A DNA stretch of 17,140 bases from an uncultured Pseudomonadota bacterium (GCA_902796625.1 CADBPX010000050.1:1-17140), one strand, 5' to 3'. Shown: positions 1 through 8,010, counted from the first letter of the stretch. A program made the numbers and translations. The notes: generated from the sequence alone by a model not told the origin.

Positions 1-156
1 GATTCATATTACGCCACGGCAGAATTTAATTATTTAATCGGCAATCTTGAAGTAGCGAAAAATCACTTAGAGCAAGCAAAAAAACAAACGAAAGACCAAT
101 CTTTGCTGTTAAAAATTTCGGATTTAGATATGCGGCTAAAAGAAGAACTTAAATAA
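1..156 (+). CDS. C-terminus of probable M48-family metalloprotease with TPR tail (partial)
   Basis: An open frame runs in from the left edge and ends at TAA 154-156, giving 51 residues. It starts DSYYATAEFNYLIGNLEVAK and ends with a charged helix (RLKEELK). This is a TPR-like helical hairpin: small and aromatic residues spaced as in a TPR, then a second helix rich in Lys and Gln. It resembles the C-terminus of periplasmic M48 proteases of the BepA/YfgC type, where a TPR repeat follows the protease domain. The HExxH catalytic motif would lie outside the window, so the protease call is inference from the tail only; any other TPR protein would also fit. The gene is closed by a strong hairpin terminator directly after the stop. 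Confidence 0.5.
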   Translation, partial: DSYYATAEFNYLIGNLEVAKNHLEQAKKQTKDQSLLLKISDLDMRLKEELK

Positions 157-186
157 AAAAACGCCGACACCGCGGCGTTTTTTTAT
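155..186. terminator. Rho-independent terminator, usable on both strands
   Basis: CGCCG (162-166) pairs with CGGCG (173-177) around a 6-base loop. The stem is extended by an A-tract on the left and a T-tract on the right (178-184), so either strand ends in a U-run. It closes the + strand gene ending at 156 and the minus-strand operon ending at 201. Confidence 0.85.
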
Positions 187-200
187 TTAATCTCAGCTAC

Positions 201-905
201 TTAAGCTGTAGCTAAAGTTTTCTTTTCGTAAGAATTCAGCGCATAGTTAACAATCAGCATAACCGCTAAAGTCAACCAAATACTGACACCAAATCCGCCG
301 AGTAAAGATCCAATGTTCAAAATTGCATAAACAAAAGCATTAACCGTATAAGTATAGCCGAATTTAACATTAAACAATTTTGCCATAATCCAATGCATTA
401 CCAGCGTGTATAAAGCAACAGCCAACGCGGCAAATAATGCATAAGTTATCAACAATACAAAGAAGAAGCCTTTTCCCAGATTCTTTTTAACATATTCAAT
501 ACCCTTTTGCAAAGTTTCTTCATTTATCGTTACATTCGGCAATTTTTCATACGATGCAACTTCTACCTTACGTCCGTTGTTAATATAAAGATATTTGCGG
601 CTGGAATAAATTCCCGCATCTTTAAGTGAAGATAATTCAAATTCGTCAACCCGGGTATCCAAAACAACATTAAAGCTCACATTGTCACCTTGAGCATAAT
701 TTTTACTTATAATTGTGTCTTGTGGGGCAACGATTTCGCCATTTTCAACCGTAATCGGCATAAAAACTTTAGCCTCTTCAATAAAAGCCGGCGAAAATTC
801 TTCTATTCCGCTACGGAAAATCTTGCCTACAAAAACGGCGGTAATGATGGCGCAAACCAAAATACTTAAGAATGCTGTCCATTTATTTTTAAAAAAATTA
901 GTCAT
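201..905 (-). CDS. DUF1189-like integral membrane protein
   Basis: A 234-residue protein of unknown function. The start is ATG 903-905, preceded by AAGGAG (912-917) at 6 bases; the longer open frame to 1064 only runs through hdaA and lacks such a site. There is one N-terminal membrane helix (about residues 10-29), a soluble domain of about 115 residues (35-145) rich in beta-type segments, then three hydrophobic segments (about 146-172, 186-204, 206-222) and a short polar tail. A single N-terminal helix, an extracytoplasmic domain containing a PITVENGEI stretch and a C-terminal helix bundle match the DUF1189 family, which I know mainly from Firmicutes. It is the last gene of the pgm-cckA-hdaA operon, 43 bases after hdaA. 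Its role is unknown; membrane location is well supported, the family name less so. Confidence 0.6.
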   Translation of the reverse strand: MTNFFKNKWTAFLSILVCAIITAVFVGKIFRSGIEEFSPAFIEEAKVFMPITVENGEIVAPQDTIISKNYAQGDNVSFNVVLDTRVDEFELSSLKDAGIYSSRKYLYINNGRKVEVASYEKLPNVTINEETLQKGIEYVKKNLGKGFFFVLLITYALFAALAVALYTLVMHWIMAKLFNVKFGYTYTVNAFVYAILNIGSLLGGFGVSIWLTLAVMLIVNYALNSYEKKTLATA

Positions 906-911
906 TTTTTT

Positions 912-917
912 CTCCTT
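912..917 (-). promoter_or_regulatory. Shine-Dalgarno site that sets the DUF1189-like start
   Basis: AAGGAG on the minus strand, 6 bases before ATG 905. It is why the start is placed here rather than at the upstream end of the open frame (1064). Confidence 0.8.
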
Positions 918-948
918 TTTAATAACTTTAAGTTCTTTAACACAAAAA

Positions 949-1701
949 TTAACGTTCGTCAAACAAATCCGGCTGACGTTTTTCCCGCGATTGCAAAACC
1001 TCAATGGCCATTTCAATAAGCTCGAAATCGATGCTTTTTTGATAAGCCATGGACAAAGCGTCAAGCTCTGGCACTAAATCGCAAATATACCCGAAAGAAC
1101 GCCGCGCATGCAGGCAAATGTAATTAAGAATTTCCGGAGTAATCCGAAGCTGCCGATCATTAAAAAGCTTAACGATAAGCATTTGCAGCATAACATCGTC
1201 CGGTTCTTTAATGGCTACAGCCGGCAACATTTTAAGCCTCGATTGCAAATCTTTCAGCATAAAATGCATATGATTGGGGGCATATTCCGAAGTCCACAAC
1301 ATATATTTCCCGTCAACATTAAAAAGATTGAACAGATGAAATAATGCCTCTTCATGAACTTTTGGGGTCAGATTTTCGATAACGATACATTGATTTTCCT
1401 CCGCAATTCTTTTAACGCTGCGCAGATGAATTTGCGCGGCATTTAAGATGCTGACTTTAACCGGCTTGGCTGCAGAACGCTGCACATTTTGCATAAAAAC
1501 ATGGGCTAAGTGAGTTTTGCCGCAACCTTTCGGTCCGTACACATACAACCCTTGTCCTAGCCAATTCGGCCACATATTAACCATTTGTATTGCCTCGCGA
1601 TTACAATCAGAAACCATATAGTCCTGATCGCTCATATCATTATGCACGGCAAAAGGAAAGGGCAACTGTTTTAATTCTTCATCATCAAAAAAATTATTCA
1701 T
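949..1701 (-). CDS. hdaA: HdaA-type DnaA-homologous replication regulator
   Basis: A 250-residue AAA+ protein related to DnaA but without the DNA-binding domain IV, as in Hda/HdaA. With the DNA-loaded beta clamp, Hda proteins stimulate hydrolysis of DnaA-bound ATP and so limit re-initiation. Visible motifs: a clamp-binding-like QLPFPF at residues 12-17, Walker A GPKGCGKT 56-63, a Walker B-like strand CIVIENL 105-111 (Glu-Asn instead of two acidic residues), sensor I LWTSE 135-139 and the arginine-finger region DLQSRL 151-156. The tail contains QPDLF (243-247), a second clamp-binding-like pentapeptide. ATG 1699-1701 overlaps the end of cckA by 8 bases, and no good Shine-Dalgarno is seen, so translation is probably coupled to cckA. 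Length is near that of Hda proteins (about 230-250). A shortened DnaA paralogue is the only serious alternative. Confidence 0.85.
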   Translation of the reverse strand: MNNFFDDEELKQLPFPFAVHNDMSDQDYMVSDCNREAIQMVNMWPNWLGQGLYVYGPKGCGKTHLAHVFMQNVQRSAAKPVKVSILNAAQIHLRSVKRIAEENQCIVIENLTPKVHEEALFHLFNLFNVDGKYMLWTSEYAPNHMHFMLKDLQSRLKMLPAVAIKEPDDVMLQMLIVKLFNDRQLRITPEILNYICLHARRSFGYICDLVPELDALSMAYQKSIDFELIEMAIEVLQSREKRQPDLFDER

Positions 1702-4333
1702 TTTGCGCCAACACTTCCATAACTTTTTTATGTAAATCGCCTAAGCTGTACGGTTTGCTCAAGAAATAAAAATCGCTGGATCCGGCCAGTTCCTTGCGGG
1801 CAATTTCTTCGGAATATCCTGAAGCTAAGATAATGATAATTTCCGGTTGCTTTTGCCGTACAAGCGCGGCCAGTTCGGTACCGCTCATTCCCGGCATCAT
1901 CATATCGGTAATCATCATGTCATACTTTTCGCCGTTTTGAATATGCTCAAGGGCATTTTCAGCTGAAATGCAGTCGGTCACCGAAAATCCCTTTTGCCGC
2001 AAGCCGCGTGCCCCAACGGTACGCACGGCATCTTCATCTTCAACAAACAATATACGAAATTCATTGGTATGTCCGGCCAACGTGCGCTGACTGTCGAATG
2101 TGTTAACATTTAGTCCGAGGATCATTTTTCCGGCATCTAATCCGACAGCCGGAGCCACAGTGGTCATGGCGGCTTTTCCGGACTTATCGCGGATTACTTC
2201 TTCCTGCGGCTGATTTTTCTCCGGTATTTCGGCAATTTCTTTATTTTCATACGCCGGCAGATATATTTCAAAAGTTGTTCCTTTACCGACTTCGCTGAAA
2301 ACTTTAATAAATCCTTCGGTTTGCCGAACAATACCATAAACCATTGCCAAACCCAGTCCGGTTCCGGAGCCGACAACATTTTTCTTGGTTGAAAAGAAAG
2401 GTTCAAATATGCGATTGATATTTTCCGGCGGAATGCCGCAACCGGTATCGCTGACGCTGATAACCACAAAATCTCCCGGTTTAATAACATCAGTGCCGAA
2501 ATTATACGGCTTATTCAATCTTTCCGGACGAGTGGCAATAGTCAAGGTTCCTTTACCGCCCATTGCGTCTTTGGCGTTAATTGCCAAATTAATCATAACT
2601 TGCGAAAATTGTACCGGATCAACACGAATATAGCCCAGATCCGTACCATAATTAATCTGGAATTTAATCTGTTCGCCCAAAAGTCGGATCAGCAAATGAT
2701 CTATTTCCGAAAAAGCCTCGGTTACATCAATCAGCTTAGGATTCAACGGCTGTTTTCGCGAAATAGCCAAAAGCTGACGCGCCACTCCGGCGGCACGATT
2801 GGCATTTTGTTTTATCTGTACTAAATCCGAAAACGACGGATCACCAACCCCATGGCGTTGAATAAGTAAATCGCAATAGCCGATGACGGCTGTCAGCAAG
2901 TTATTAAAATCATGCGCCACACCGCCGGCCAGTTGTCCGAATGCCTGCATTTTTTGTGCTTGCGCCACCTGCATCTCCAAATTGCGTTTACCAGTGGTAT
3001 CCTCAATATATATAATCAGTCCGACAATGGCATCGCCGGTCGGTGCATAGCGTGAATACATCGGCATAATATGCAATTGAACGCTTTTTTCCTGTCCTTC
3101 TGCCGCAATTGTTGTCGCAAAATTATATTCACTGTCGCTCTGATCGGTAAATACCTGAACGGCCTCAGTAAACTTTGCCGCAGCCTCGGTATTAAATTTA
3201 GCCGCAATTTTTTGTTGTAAAAAATCCTTTTCGTCCTGCTTAAATATATCTAAGGCATACTGATTGATTTGCAAAACGGAAAGTTCTTTGTCAGCCACAA
3301 TAATTCCGATTGGTGCCGTACTGAAAATTGCTTCCAGCTTATCAAAACAACCATGAAGCTGAGCGGTTAAATCTCGGTCATTCGGCAGATTCCATATAAC
3401 CACACCATGAGTTTTATACTCATTATTTTCGTGAATATTTTGCTGTTTAACAAAAGCTTCCACCGGATTTTTATTAACGGAAAACAACATATTTCCGGCA
3501 AAATCTCCGGCGGTATGCAGTAATTCAGATTTATGGGCAATATAATCATCAATAGGACAGCCGATAGCCGTGTTACGTTCAATTTTCAGCCAATCAGCCA
3601 GCGTTTGGTTAATATATTCAATTTCACCGACTTTGTTGCAAGTATACAGCCCCACCGGTAAAAAGTCCAAAAAGTTTTGCAGGGAGGACATTTCATTTTG
3701 AAAAATCTGCTCCATATTTTTATAAGCTGTTATATTTTCGATAGTCCAAAATAAATATGTTTCTTTGCAAATTTTCTTTAATGAATACTCGCCTTCAAAA
3801 ATATCCGCTTTATTCAAATAAATCGGTTTAACTTTAACTTTCAGCCACTCTTCGGCCAAAAATACACTGTTTTGGTTCGGATTGATTGAAAGCTCAACTT
3901 CGGTTTCCTGCAATTTTGCCACCGCAGAAGTAAGTTTTTGCAAATCGAGCTTATTGGCGGCCGAACTGATTATATTTTTTTCCAAAAACGCCAACACCGG
4001 AATATCTTTGAAGTAATCAACCGCCAACTGATTGGCTAAAATAATCTCGCCCAAAGAATTATCTATGCGATAGTATTTAGTTTTATCGTTTAATATTTCA
4101 CCGGCCAACGCCCCAAAACCGATAGCATATTCCCCAACTTTTAAAATCCGAATGGTCATTAAAATGCAGGCGATGTTCCAAAACACCATAAAAATGATAA
4201 TATATAGCGAATATTGCGGATAAATAAAAAAAGCCAACATACCTAAAGCTAAAAACATTATCGCATAAGCCAGAAAGACTAAATTTCTTTCCAGTTGCCG
4301 ATCAGGTCGACGATGATTTATATCTCTAAGCAT
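1694..4333 (-). CDS. cckA: CckA-type hybrid sensor histidine kinase
   Basis: An 879-residue membrane-bound hybrid kinase. Two N-terminal membrane helices (about 17-36 and 41-63) are followed by PAS-type regions (roughly 85-200, 215-320 and 328-445). The HisKA helix has the phospho-acceptor His474 in GGVAHDFNNLL. The ATPase domain shows the N box with N582 and N586, G1 DTGCGIP (629-635) and G2 GSGTGLGLAMVYG (655-667). A linker of about 60 residues leads to a receiver domain with acidic pocket E765/D766, phospho-Asp810, Ser838 and Lys860. In Alphaproteobacteria CckA passes phosphate through ChpT to CtrA and CpdR, controlling cell-cycle transcription and CtrA stability; the order and the HDFNNLL signature fit CckA well. 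The start is 13 bases after the pgm stop with no clear Shine-Dalgarno, which suggests coupling. CckA-like paralogues exist, so orthology rests on domain order and motif match. Confidence 0.9.
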   Translation of the reverse strand: MLRDINHRRPDRQLERNLVFLAYAIMFLALGMLAFFIYPQYSLYIIIFMVFWNIACILMTIRILKVGEYAIGFGALAGEILNDKTKYYRIDNSLGEIILANQLAVDYFKDIPVLAFLEKNIISSAANKLDLQKLTSAVAKLQETEVELSINPNQNSVFLAEEWLKVKVKPIYLNKADIFEGEYSLKKICKETYLFWTIENITAYKNMEQIFQNEMSSLQNFLDFLPVGLYTCNKVGEIEYINQTLADWLKIERNTAIGCPIDDYIAHKSELLHTAGDFAGNMLFSVNKNPVEAFVKQQNIHENNEYKTHGVVIWNLPNDRDLTAQLHGCFDKLEAIFSTAPIGIIVADKELSVLQINQYALDIFKQDEKDFLQQKIAAKFNTEAAAKFTEAVQVFTDQSDSEYNFATTIAAEGQEKSVQLHIMPMYSRYAPTGDAIVGLIIYIEDTTGKRNLEMQVAQAQKMQAFGQLAGGVAHDFNNLLTAVIGYCDLLIQRHGVGDPSFSDLVQIKQNANRAAGVARQLLAISRKQPLNPKLIDVTEAFSEIDHLLIRLLGEQIKFQINYGTDLGYIRVDPVQFSQVMINLAINAKDAMGGKGTLTIATRPERLNKPYNFGTDVIKPGDFVVISVSDTGCGIPPENINRIFEPFFSTKKNVVGSGTGLGLAMVYGIVRQTEGFIKVFSEVGKGTTFEIYLPAYENKEIAEIPEKNQPQEEVIRDKSGKAAMTTVAPAVGLDAGKMILGLNVNTFDSQRTLAGHTNEFRILFVEDEDAVRTVGARGLRQKGFSVTDCISAENALEHIQNGEKYDMMITDMMMPGMSGTELAALVRQKQPEIIIILASGYSEEIARKELAGSSDFYFLSKPYSLGDLHKKVMEVLAQNE

Positions 4334-4346
4334 TGTGCACCATTAT

Positions 4347-5966
4347 TTAAGTTATTACGTCTGGCTTTTCTTTAGCGGTGCGTTCGGTTATTTCGGCAAT
4401 TTGCCGTGAAACATCAGCTAATTCTTTGAGGAATTGCATCACATCTTCATCAAAACATTTATCATCGAAACGTTCCAAATAAACACGCAATGTTGCACCA
4501 TTGGTACCGGTTCCCGATAAGCGGTAAACTATACGTGATTTATCGGTAAAGTAAACGATTAGCCCGTTTTTAGTCGAACTGCCGTCAACCGGATCGTTAT
4601 AAACAAACGGCTCCGCCTTAGAAACGGTAAATGAGCCGAATGTTTTTCCGGCCAATTCCGGTAATTTTGCTTCCAAATCCGCCATCAAACGATTTGCTTT
4701 TTCAATATCGATTCCCTCGTAATCATGGCGAACATAGTAACTGCGTCCGTATTTCAACCAATGTTCGCGGGTAATCTGTTCAACTGATTTTCCGGTAGCC
4801 GCAATAATGTTAAGCCAGAACAAAACAGCCCAAATTCCGTCTTTTTCGCGAATATGACTGGATCCGGCACCAAAACTTTCTTCACCGCAGAAGGTAATGC
4901 GATGAGAATCCATTAAGTTGCAAAAATATTTCCAGCCGGTAGGTACTTCATAATAACCAATTCCCAAAGCTGCAGCAACCCGACCAACCGCCGTTGATGT
5001 TGCCGCTGACTTAGCAACACCGTAAATTCCGCTTTTATAGGCCGGAATGTATCTGTAATTATCGGTTAAAATAGCAATATTATCGCTCGGAGTTACAAAA
5101 AACGAACGTCCTAAGATCATATTACGATCGCCGTCCCCATCATTAGCAGCGCCAAAATCCGGAGCCGAAGGTGAATACATAAGCCTTACCAACGATGAGG
5201 CATAAATCAAATTAGGATCCGGATGCAAACCGCCGAAATCTTCCAAAGGAACGGCATTAATCACTGAACCTTCGTCCGCGCCCAATATTTCTTCAAATAT
5301 TTTTTTTGCATATGGTCCGGTAACGGCGTTCATTGCATCAAAAACAAAAGTAAAACCGTCGGCAAAAAGCTTTTTAATTGCCGCAAAATCAAAGATTTTT
5401 TCCATCATTTGCACATAATCAACAACCGGATCAATTACTTCAATTTCCATATTTCCCAGCTTTTGGACCCCGATTTGGCTTAAATCAACATCCGGAGCGT
5501 CCCATATTTTATAACTGGTGATATTTTTTGTATTTTCATAAATCTTATCGCTGATAGCTGTCGAGCACTGTCCACCGCTGGCGGTTGCATATTTAATACC
5601 AAAATCTCCGTCAATACCGCCCGGATTATGCGAAGCCGATAACACCAGCCCACCCTGAGCCTTATTTTTGAGCAACACGCAAGATGATGCCGGAGTAGAA
5701 ATATAGCCGTTCTGTCCGACAATCATTTTAGCCATTCCGTTAGCCGCGGCAATTTTAAGAATTTTTTGAATGGCGATTTTATTATAAAAACGTCCGTCAC
5801 CGCCCAAGACAAAAGTCTGTCCGGCAACACCGCCGATTGCATTAAAAATGCTTTGTACGAAATTCTCTATATAGTTTTCTTGCATAACGATGCGAGATTT
5901 TTTCCGAATTCCGGCTGTTCCCATTTTTTGATCCAAGTAAGGTTTGGTTTGAACAATTTTAAGCAT
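4347..5966 (-). CDS. pgm: Phosphoglucomutase (alpha-D-glucose type)
   Basis: A 539-residue cytoplasmic enzyme that interconverts glucose-1-phosphate and glucose-6-phosphate, feeding UDP-glucose, envelope polysaccharide and glycogen synthesis. Seen in order: the phosphoserine loop SASHNPGG with catalytic Ser112, the Mg-binding loop DGDGDRN (276-282), the sugar-specificity loop GEESFGAGSSH (361-371) and the C-terminal phosphate-binding loop RLSGTGTNGATLR (482-494). The N-terminal FGTSG-type segment appears as MGTAGIRKKS (15-24). GTAGIRK, GEESFG and the overall length match the eukaryote/enterobacterial-type Pgm rather than bifunctional PMM/PGM (about 450-460). The start ATG 5964-5966 has AAAGGA at 9 bases. 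It is first in the operon pgm-cckA-hdaA-DUF1189-like, and is separated by 95 bases from mipZ, which is on the same strand upstream. Confidence 0.95.
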   Translation of the reverse strand: MLKIVQTKPYLDQKMGTAGIRKKSRIVMQENYIENFVQSIFNAIGGVAGQTFVLGGDGRFYNKIAIQKILKIAAANGMAKMIVGQNGYISTPASSCVLLKNKAQGGLVLSASHNPGGIDGDFGIKYATASGGQCSTAISDKIYENTKNITSYKIWDAPDVDLSQIGVQKLGNMEIEVIDPVVDYVQMMEKIFDFAAIKKLFADGFTFVFDAMNAVTGPYAKKIFEEILGADEGSVINAVPLEDFGGLHPDPNLIYASSLVRLMYSPSAPDFGAANDGDGDRNMILGRSFFVTPSDNIAILTDNYRYIPAYKSGIYGVAKSAATSTAVGRVAAALGIGYYEVPTGWKYFCNLMDSHRITFCGEESFGAGSSHIREKDGIWAVLFWLNIIAATGKSVEQITREHWLKYGRSYYVRHDYEGIDIEKANRLMADLEAKLPELAGKTFGSFTVSKAEPFVYNDPVDGSSTKNGLIVYFTDKSRIVYRLSGTGTNGATLRVYLERFDDKCFDEDVMQFLKELADVSRQIAEITERTAKEKPDVIT

Positions 5967-6061
5967 AACAAATTATCCTTTCTGACTATTTACAACCAGC
6001 ATATATATATTTATCATTAAAAAGATTACGAGGTAAAGACTTTTTATTTATCTGGACACAT
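5967..6061 (-). promoter_or_regulatory. Spacer between mipZ and pgm; possible weak pgm promoter
   Basis: These 95 AT-rich bases separate mipZ and pgm on the same strand. On the minus strand a TTTACC-like -35 can be paired at 18 bases with a TAAATA-like -10, but both are poor matches. No stable terminator is visible after mipZ, so the carboxypeptidase-mipZ transcript may read on into pgm. The Shine-Dalgarno AAAGGA for pgm is at 5976-5981. Confidence 0.3.
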
Positions 6062-6751
6062 TTATTTGTTGTGCCACAAAAAATCGGTCAGCTGTAAAAT
6101 TTCACGGCGCGCATAAACATCGGCCATACTCATTTTAAAAACTTTCGTATCGGAAACCATATCGGCGGCGCAATAACCGTCTTTAACATGTCGGAAAGCC
6201 TCGCGTTCGTGCATACCCGGAGCAATGCGAAAGCCATAGCGTCGGCTTTGCTCGTTTATTTCTTCCATCGGCCACATATTTTCCTGCCACAAATTCGGGA
6301 CGATGATCCAATTTAAATATTTAATGCCGCGCGCGGCAATATTTTTTTTGGCTTGCCAAACCAGATTATTATAAGCATCGGTATGCATGGTTTGCAAATG
6401 CACCGGAGAATCGGCAACGGTTATTAAGGTATGCGCCTTAGCGAAAACAAACGCATATTCCTGATTTTTTGCCGTAGGAATATCGGCGATCACGACGGCC
6501 TTTTCATCACTGTCAATTGCTTCCGGATGCAAATTATTAATTAATTTCGGAAACGGTAACAAAATCTTGTTTTCCTGACAAAACCGTTCACGGCGTCGAA
6601 TAAAATTTTCGACATCACTATTGTTCGGAGCTAAAAATTTCACCTGATATTTATCAGCCCACAGTGCCGCCGCCAAATTAAGCGCCAGTGTTGTTTTTCC
6701 GGCACGCGGTTTTATACTGCTGATCACAATTATCGGGGTTGAAGTCATCAT
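6062..6751 (-). CDS. mipZ: Divergent MipZ-like division-plane positioning ATPase
   Basis: A 229-residue P-loop ATPase of the ParA/MinD superfamily. MipZ forms ATP-driven gradients from ParB-bound origins and blocks FtsZ assembly away from midcell. From memory, Caulobacter MipZ aligns without gaps over the stretch ending NFIRRRERFCQENKILLPFP (49-68), and again at YGFRIAPGMHEREAFRH (172-188), a MipZ signature. The P-loop is IKPRAGKTT (13-21): the signature Lys14 and catalytic Lys19 are kept, but the two glycines after the first Lys are Pro-Arg. The usual IDLD strand reads KFLA, so both aspartates are lost (Phe39, Ala41). The later DTPG motif reads DIPT (90-93). The start is the first of two ATGs (6749-6751), overlapping the TGA of the upstream carboxypeptidase; an extension to 6826 would only run through that gene. 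ParB, the expected partner, is encoded in the same window. It could be a degenerate or re-purposed MipZ. Confidence 0.75.
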   Translation of the reverse strand: MMTSTPIIVISSIKPRAGKTTLALNLAAALWADKYQVKFLAPNNSDVENFIRRRERFCQENKILLPFPKLINNLHPEAIDSDEKAVVIADIPTAKNQEYAFVFAKAHTLITVADSPVHLQTMHTDAYNNLVWQAKKNIAARGIKYLNWIIVPNLWQENMWPMEEINEQSRRYGFRIAPGMHEREAFRHVKDGYCAADMVSDTKVFKMSMADVYARREILQLTDFLWHNK

Positions 6752-7965
6752 TTTTGCGCCAATTTCATTGAACTGCTGTCTGCCACAACAAAGCAAGGTT
6801 TGTTTTGTCTTTTCATATTTTTGCAAACACTTTGGGCATCATTTTTTGCCAAGCCGATAACCTTAGAACGATACATTGTTCGCTCATTAGCCTTAATTTC
6901 TTCAACTTTAATGTTATAAACGGCAAATTTTTTCGCTAAGCTACTTTTAACCGACAAAGCGTAATTTTTGGCTCTTTTATAGTCTGAAAACGAACCGACT
7001 TGAACTGCATAATTTCCTTTATTGACCACCTTAGCCGAATTTTGGGCATAAACGGTTTTTTTCGGCGTAACCTTAACCGGCGCCGAAGCTATACGAGTAG
7101 CTCGAGCATTAGTATTGCGGCCGCCGTCAATTTGCTGTGCCAACAAAACTTTATTGACATTGCTGCTCTTCCGCAAGTGAATAAGTCCTTTATCCATCAT
7201 TGTTGCCGCTCGCCGATCACGTTCACCATAATAGCGATGTCCCATTGTTACGGCGATTACCCTTTTTCCGCCGCGTTTGGCCGAGGTAATTATGTTATAT
7301 CCTGATGCTGCAGTATAACCGGTTTTCATACCGTCAGCACCGGCAAATGTTTTCAACAGATGATTATGACCGGTTATCGTGCGACCGCGATATTGAAAAC
7401 TTTGGGCCGAAAACCACTTGTAATACTGCGGAAAATGTTTATACACCGCCAGAGCCAAAACCGACATATCGCGAGCTGTGGTCTTTTGTTGCGAATTAGG
7501 CAAGCCGGAAGCATTTTTAAATACAGTGTGTTTCATACCCAATTTTTTAGCTGTACGCGTCATTAAAACGGCAAATTCAGCTTCTGATTTTGAAAAATGC
7601 TCAGCCAAAACCGTGGCGCAATCATTGGCCGATTTAACAATTACGGCCATAATGGCATCTTTTACGGTAATTGTTGTACCGGCACCGACACCCAACTTTG
7701 AAGGTGAACGACTGGCCGCCACTCGTGAAACTTTCAGACGGTCTGTCAGCTTTAAATGACCGTTTTCCAGTGCGTTGAACGTAATATACAATGTCATCAA
7801 TTTAGTTAAAGAAGCCGGATAACGCAACTCATCGGCATTAGCTTCATACATCACCTTGCCGTTATCAGCATTCACCATAATTGATGAAATCGACGCTTCT
7901 GCCGCATTACCGCTTAAAACAAACCCCATAAAAAACAATAAACCAAAGCCAATTTTTTTGAGCAT
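6748..7965 (-). CDS. Secreted D-Ala-D-Ala carboxypeptidase (peptidase S11) with C-terminal SPOR domain
   Basis: A 405-residue penicillin-binding protein that trims the terminal D-alanine from peptidoglycan stem peptides in the periplasm. A signal peptide (residues 1 to about 24; Lys-Lys, hydrophobic core, then GNAAEAS) leads to the S11 domain with SxxK at Ser52-Lys55, SxN at Ser112-Asn114 and KTG at 214-216. A basic, Ala/Thr-rich linker (about 275-315) connects to a SPOR domain (about 317-395, beginning YAVQVGSF), which in this family binds denuded septal glycan. The start is ATG 7963-7965 with AGAGG at 5 bases; a GTG two codons upstream lies inside that Shine-Dalgarno and is rejected. Its TGA overlaps the mipZ ATG, so wall remodelling and division placement are translationally coupled. 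The SPOR domain points to a septal role. Confidence 0.93.
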   Translation of the reverse strand: MLKKIGFGLLFFMGFVLSGNAAEASISSIMVNADNGKVMYEANADELRYPASLTKLMTLYITFNALENGHLKLTDRLKVSRVAASRSPSKLGVGAGTTITVKDAIMAVIVKSANDCATVLAEHFSKSEAEFAVLMTRTAKKLGMKHTVFKNASGLPNSQQKTTARDMSVLALAVYKHFPQYYKWFSAQSFQYRGRTITGHNHLLKTFAGADGMKTGYTAASGYNIITSAKRGGKRVIAVTMGHRYYGERDRRAATMMDKGLIHLRKSSNVNKVLLAQQIDGGRNTNARATRIASAPVKVTPKKTVYAQNSAKVVNKGNYAVQVGSFSDYKRAKNYALSVKSSLAKKFAVYNIKVEEIKANERTMYRSKVIGLAKNDAQSVCKNMKRQNKPCFVVADSSSMKLAQK

Positions 7966-7970
7966 TTTCA

Positions 7971-7975
7971 CCTCT
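7971..7975 (-). promoter_or_regulatory. Shine-Dalgarno site of the carboxypeptidase gene
   Basis: AGAGG on the minus strand, 5 bases before ATG 7965. It overlaps the in-frame GTG at 7969-7971 and therefore decides the start. Confidence 0.75.
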
Positions 7976-8001
7976 TTTACACATTATTGACGATATTCTA
8001 C

Positions 8002-8007
8002 ATTATA
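8002..8007 (-). promoter_or_regulatory. Consensus -10 box for the carboxypeptidase-mipZ operon
   Basis: A perfect TATAAT on the minus strand, with an expected start near 7995 and a leader of about 30 bases. The -35 hexamer at 16-18 base spacing is poor (for example GCTATT at 17), which suits a promoter needing an activator; the CtrA-like box at 8011-8026 sits exactly there. Confidence 0.6.
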
Positions 8008-8010
8008 AAA

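Noticed and set aside
906..1064. N-terminal extension of the DUF1189-like protein
   Set aside because: It overlaps hdaA, and a good ribosome site marks the start at 905.
715..1077. + strand open frame of 120 codons
   Set aside because: It lies antisense across the DUF1189-like and hdaA genes, has no ribosome site and no recognisable content.
5997..6060. Hairpin after mipZ as terminator
   Set aside because: The pairing is A/T-only with bulges and too weak to support.
1694..6762. Shared TTGGCGCAAAA just before the starts of hdaA and mipZ
   Set aside because: It encodes Leu-Ala-Gln at the ends of the upstream proteins; an 11-base match is common by chance in 17 kb.
6752..6826. N-terminal extension of the MipZ-like protein
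   Set aside because: It runs in another frame through the end of the carboxypeptidase; the P-loop position fits the start at 6751.
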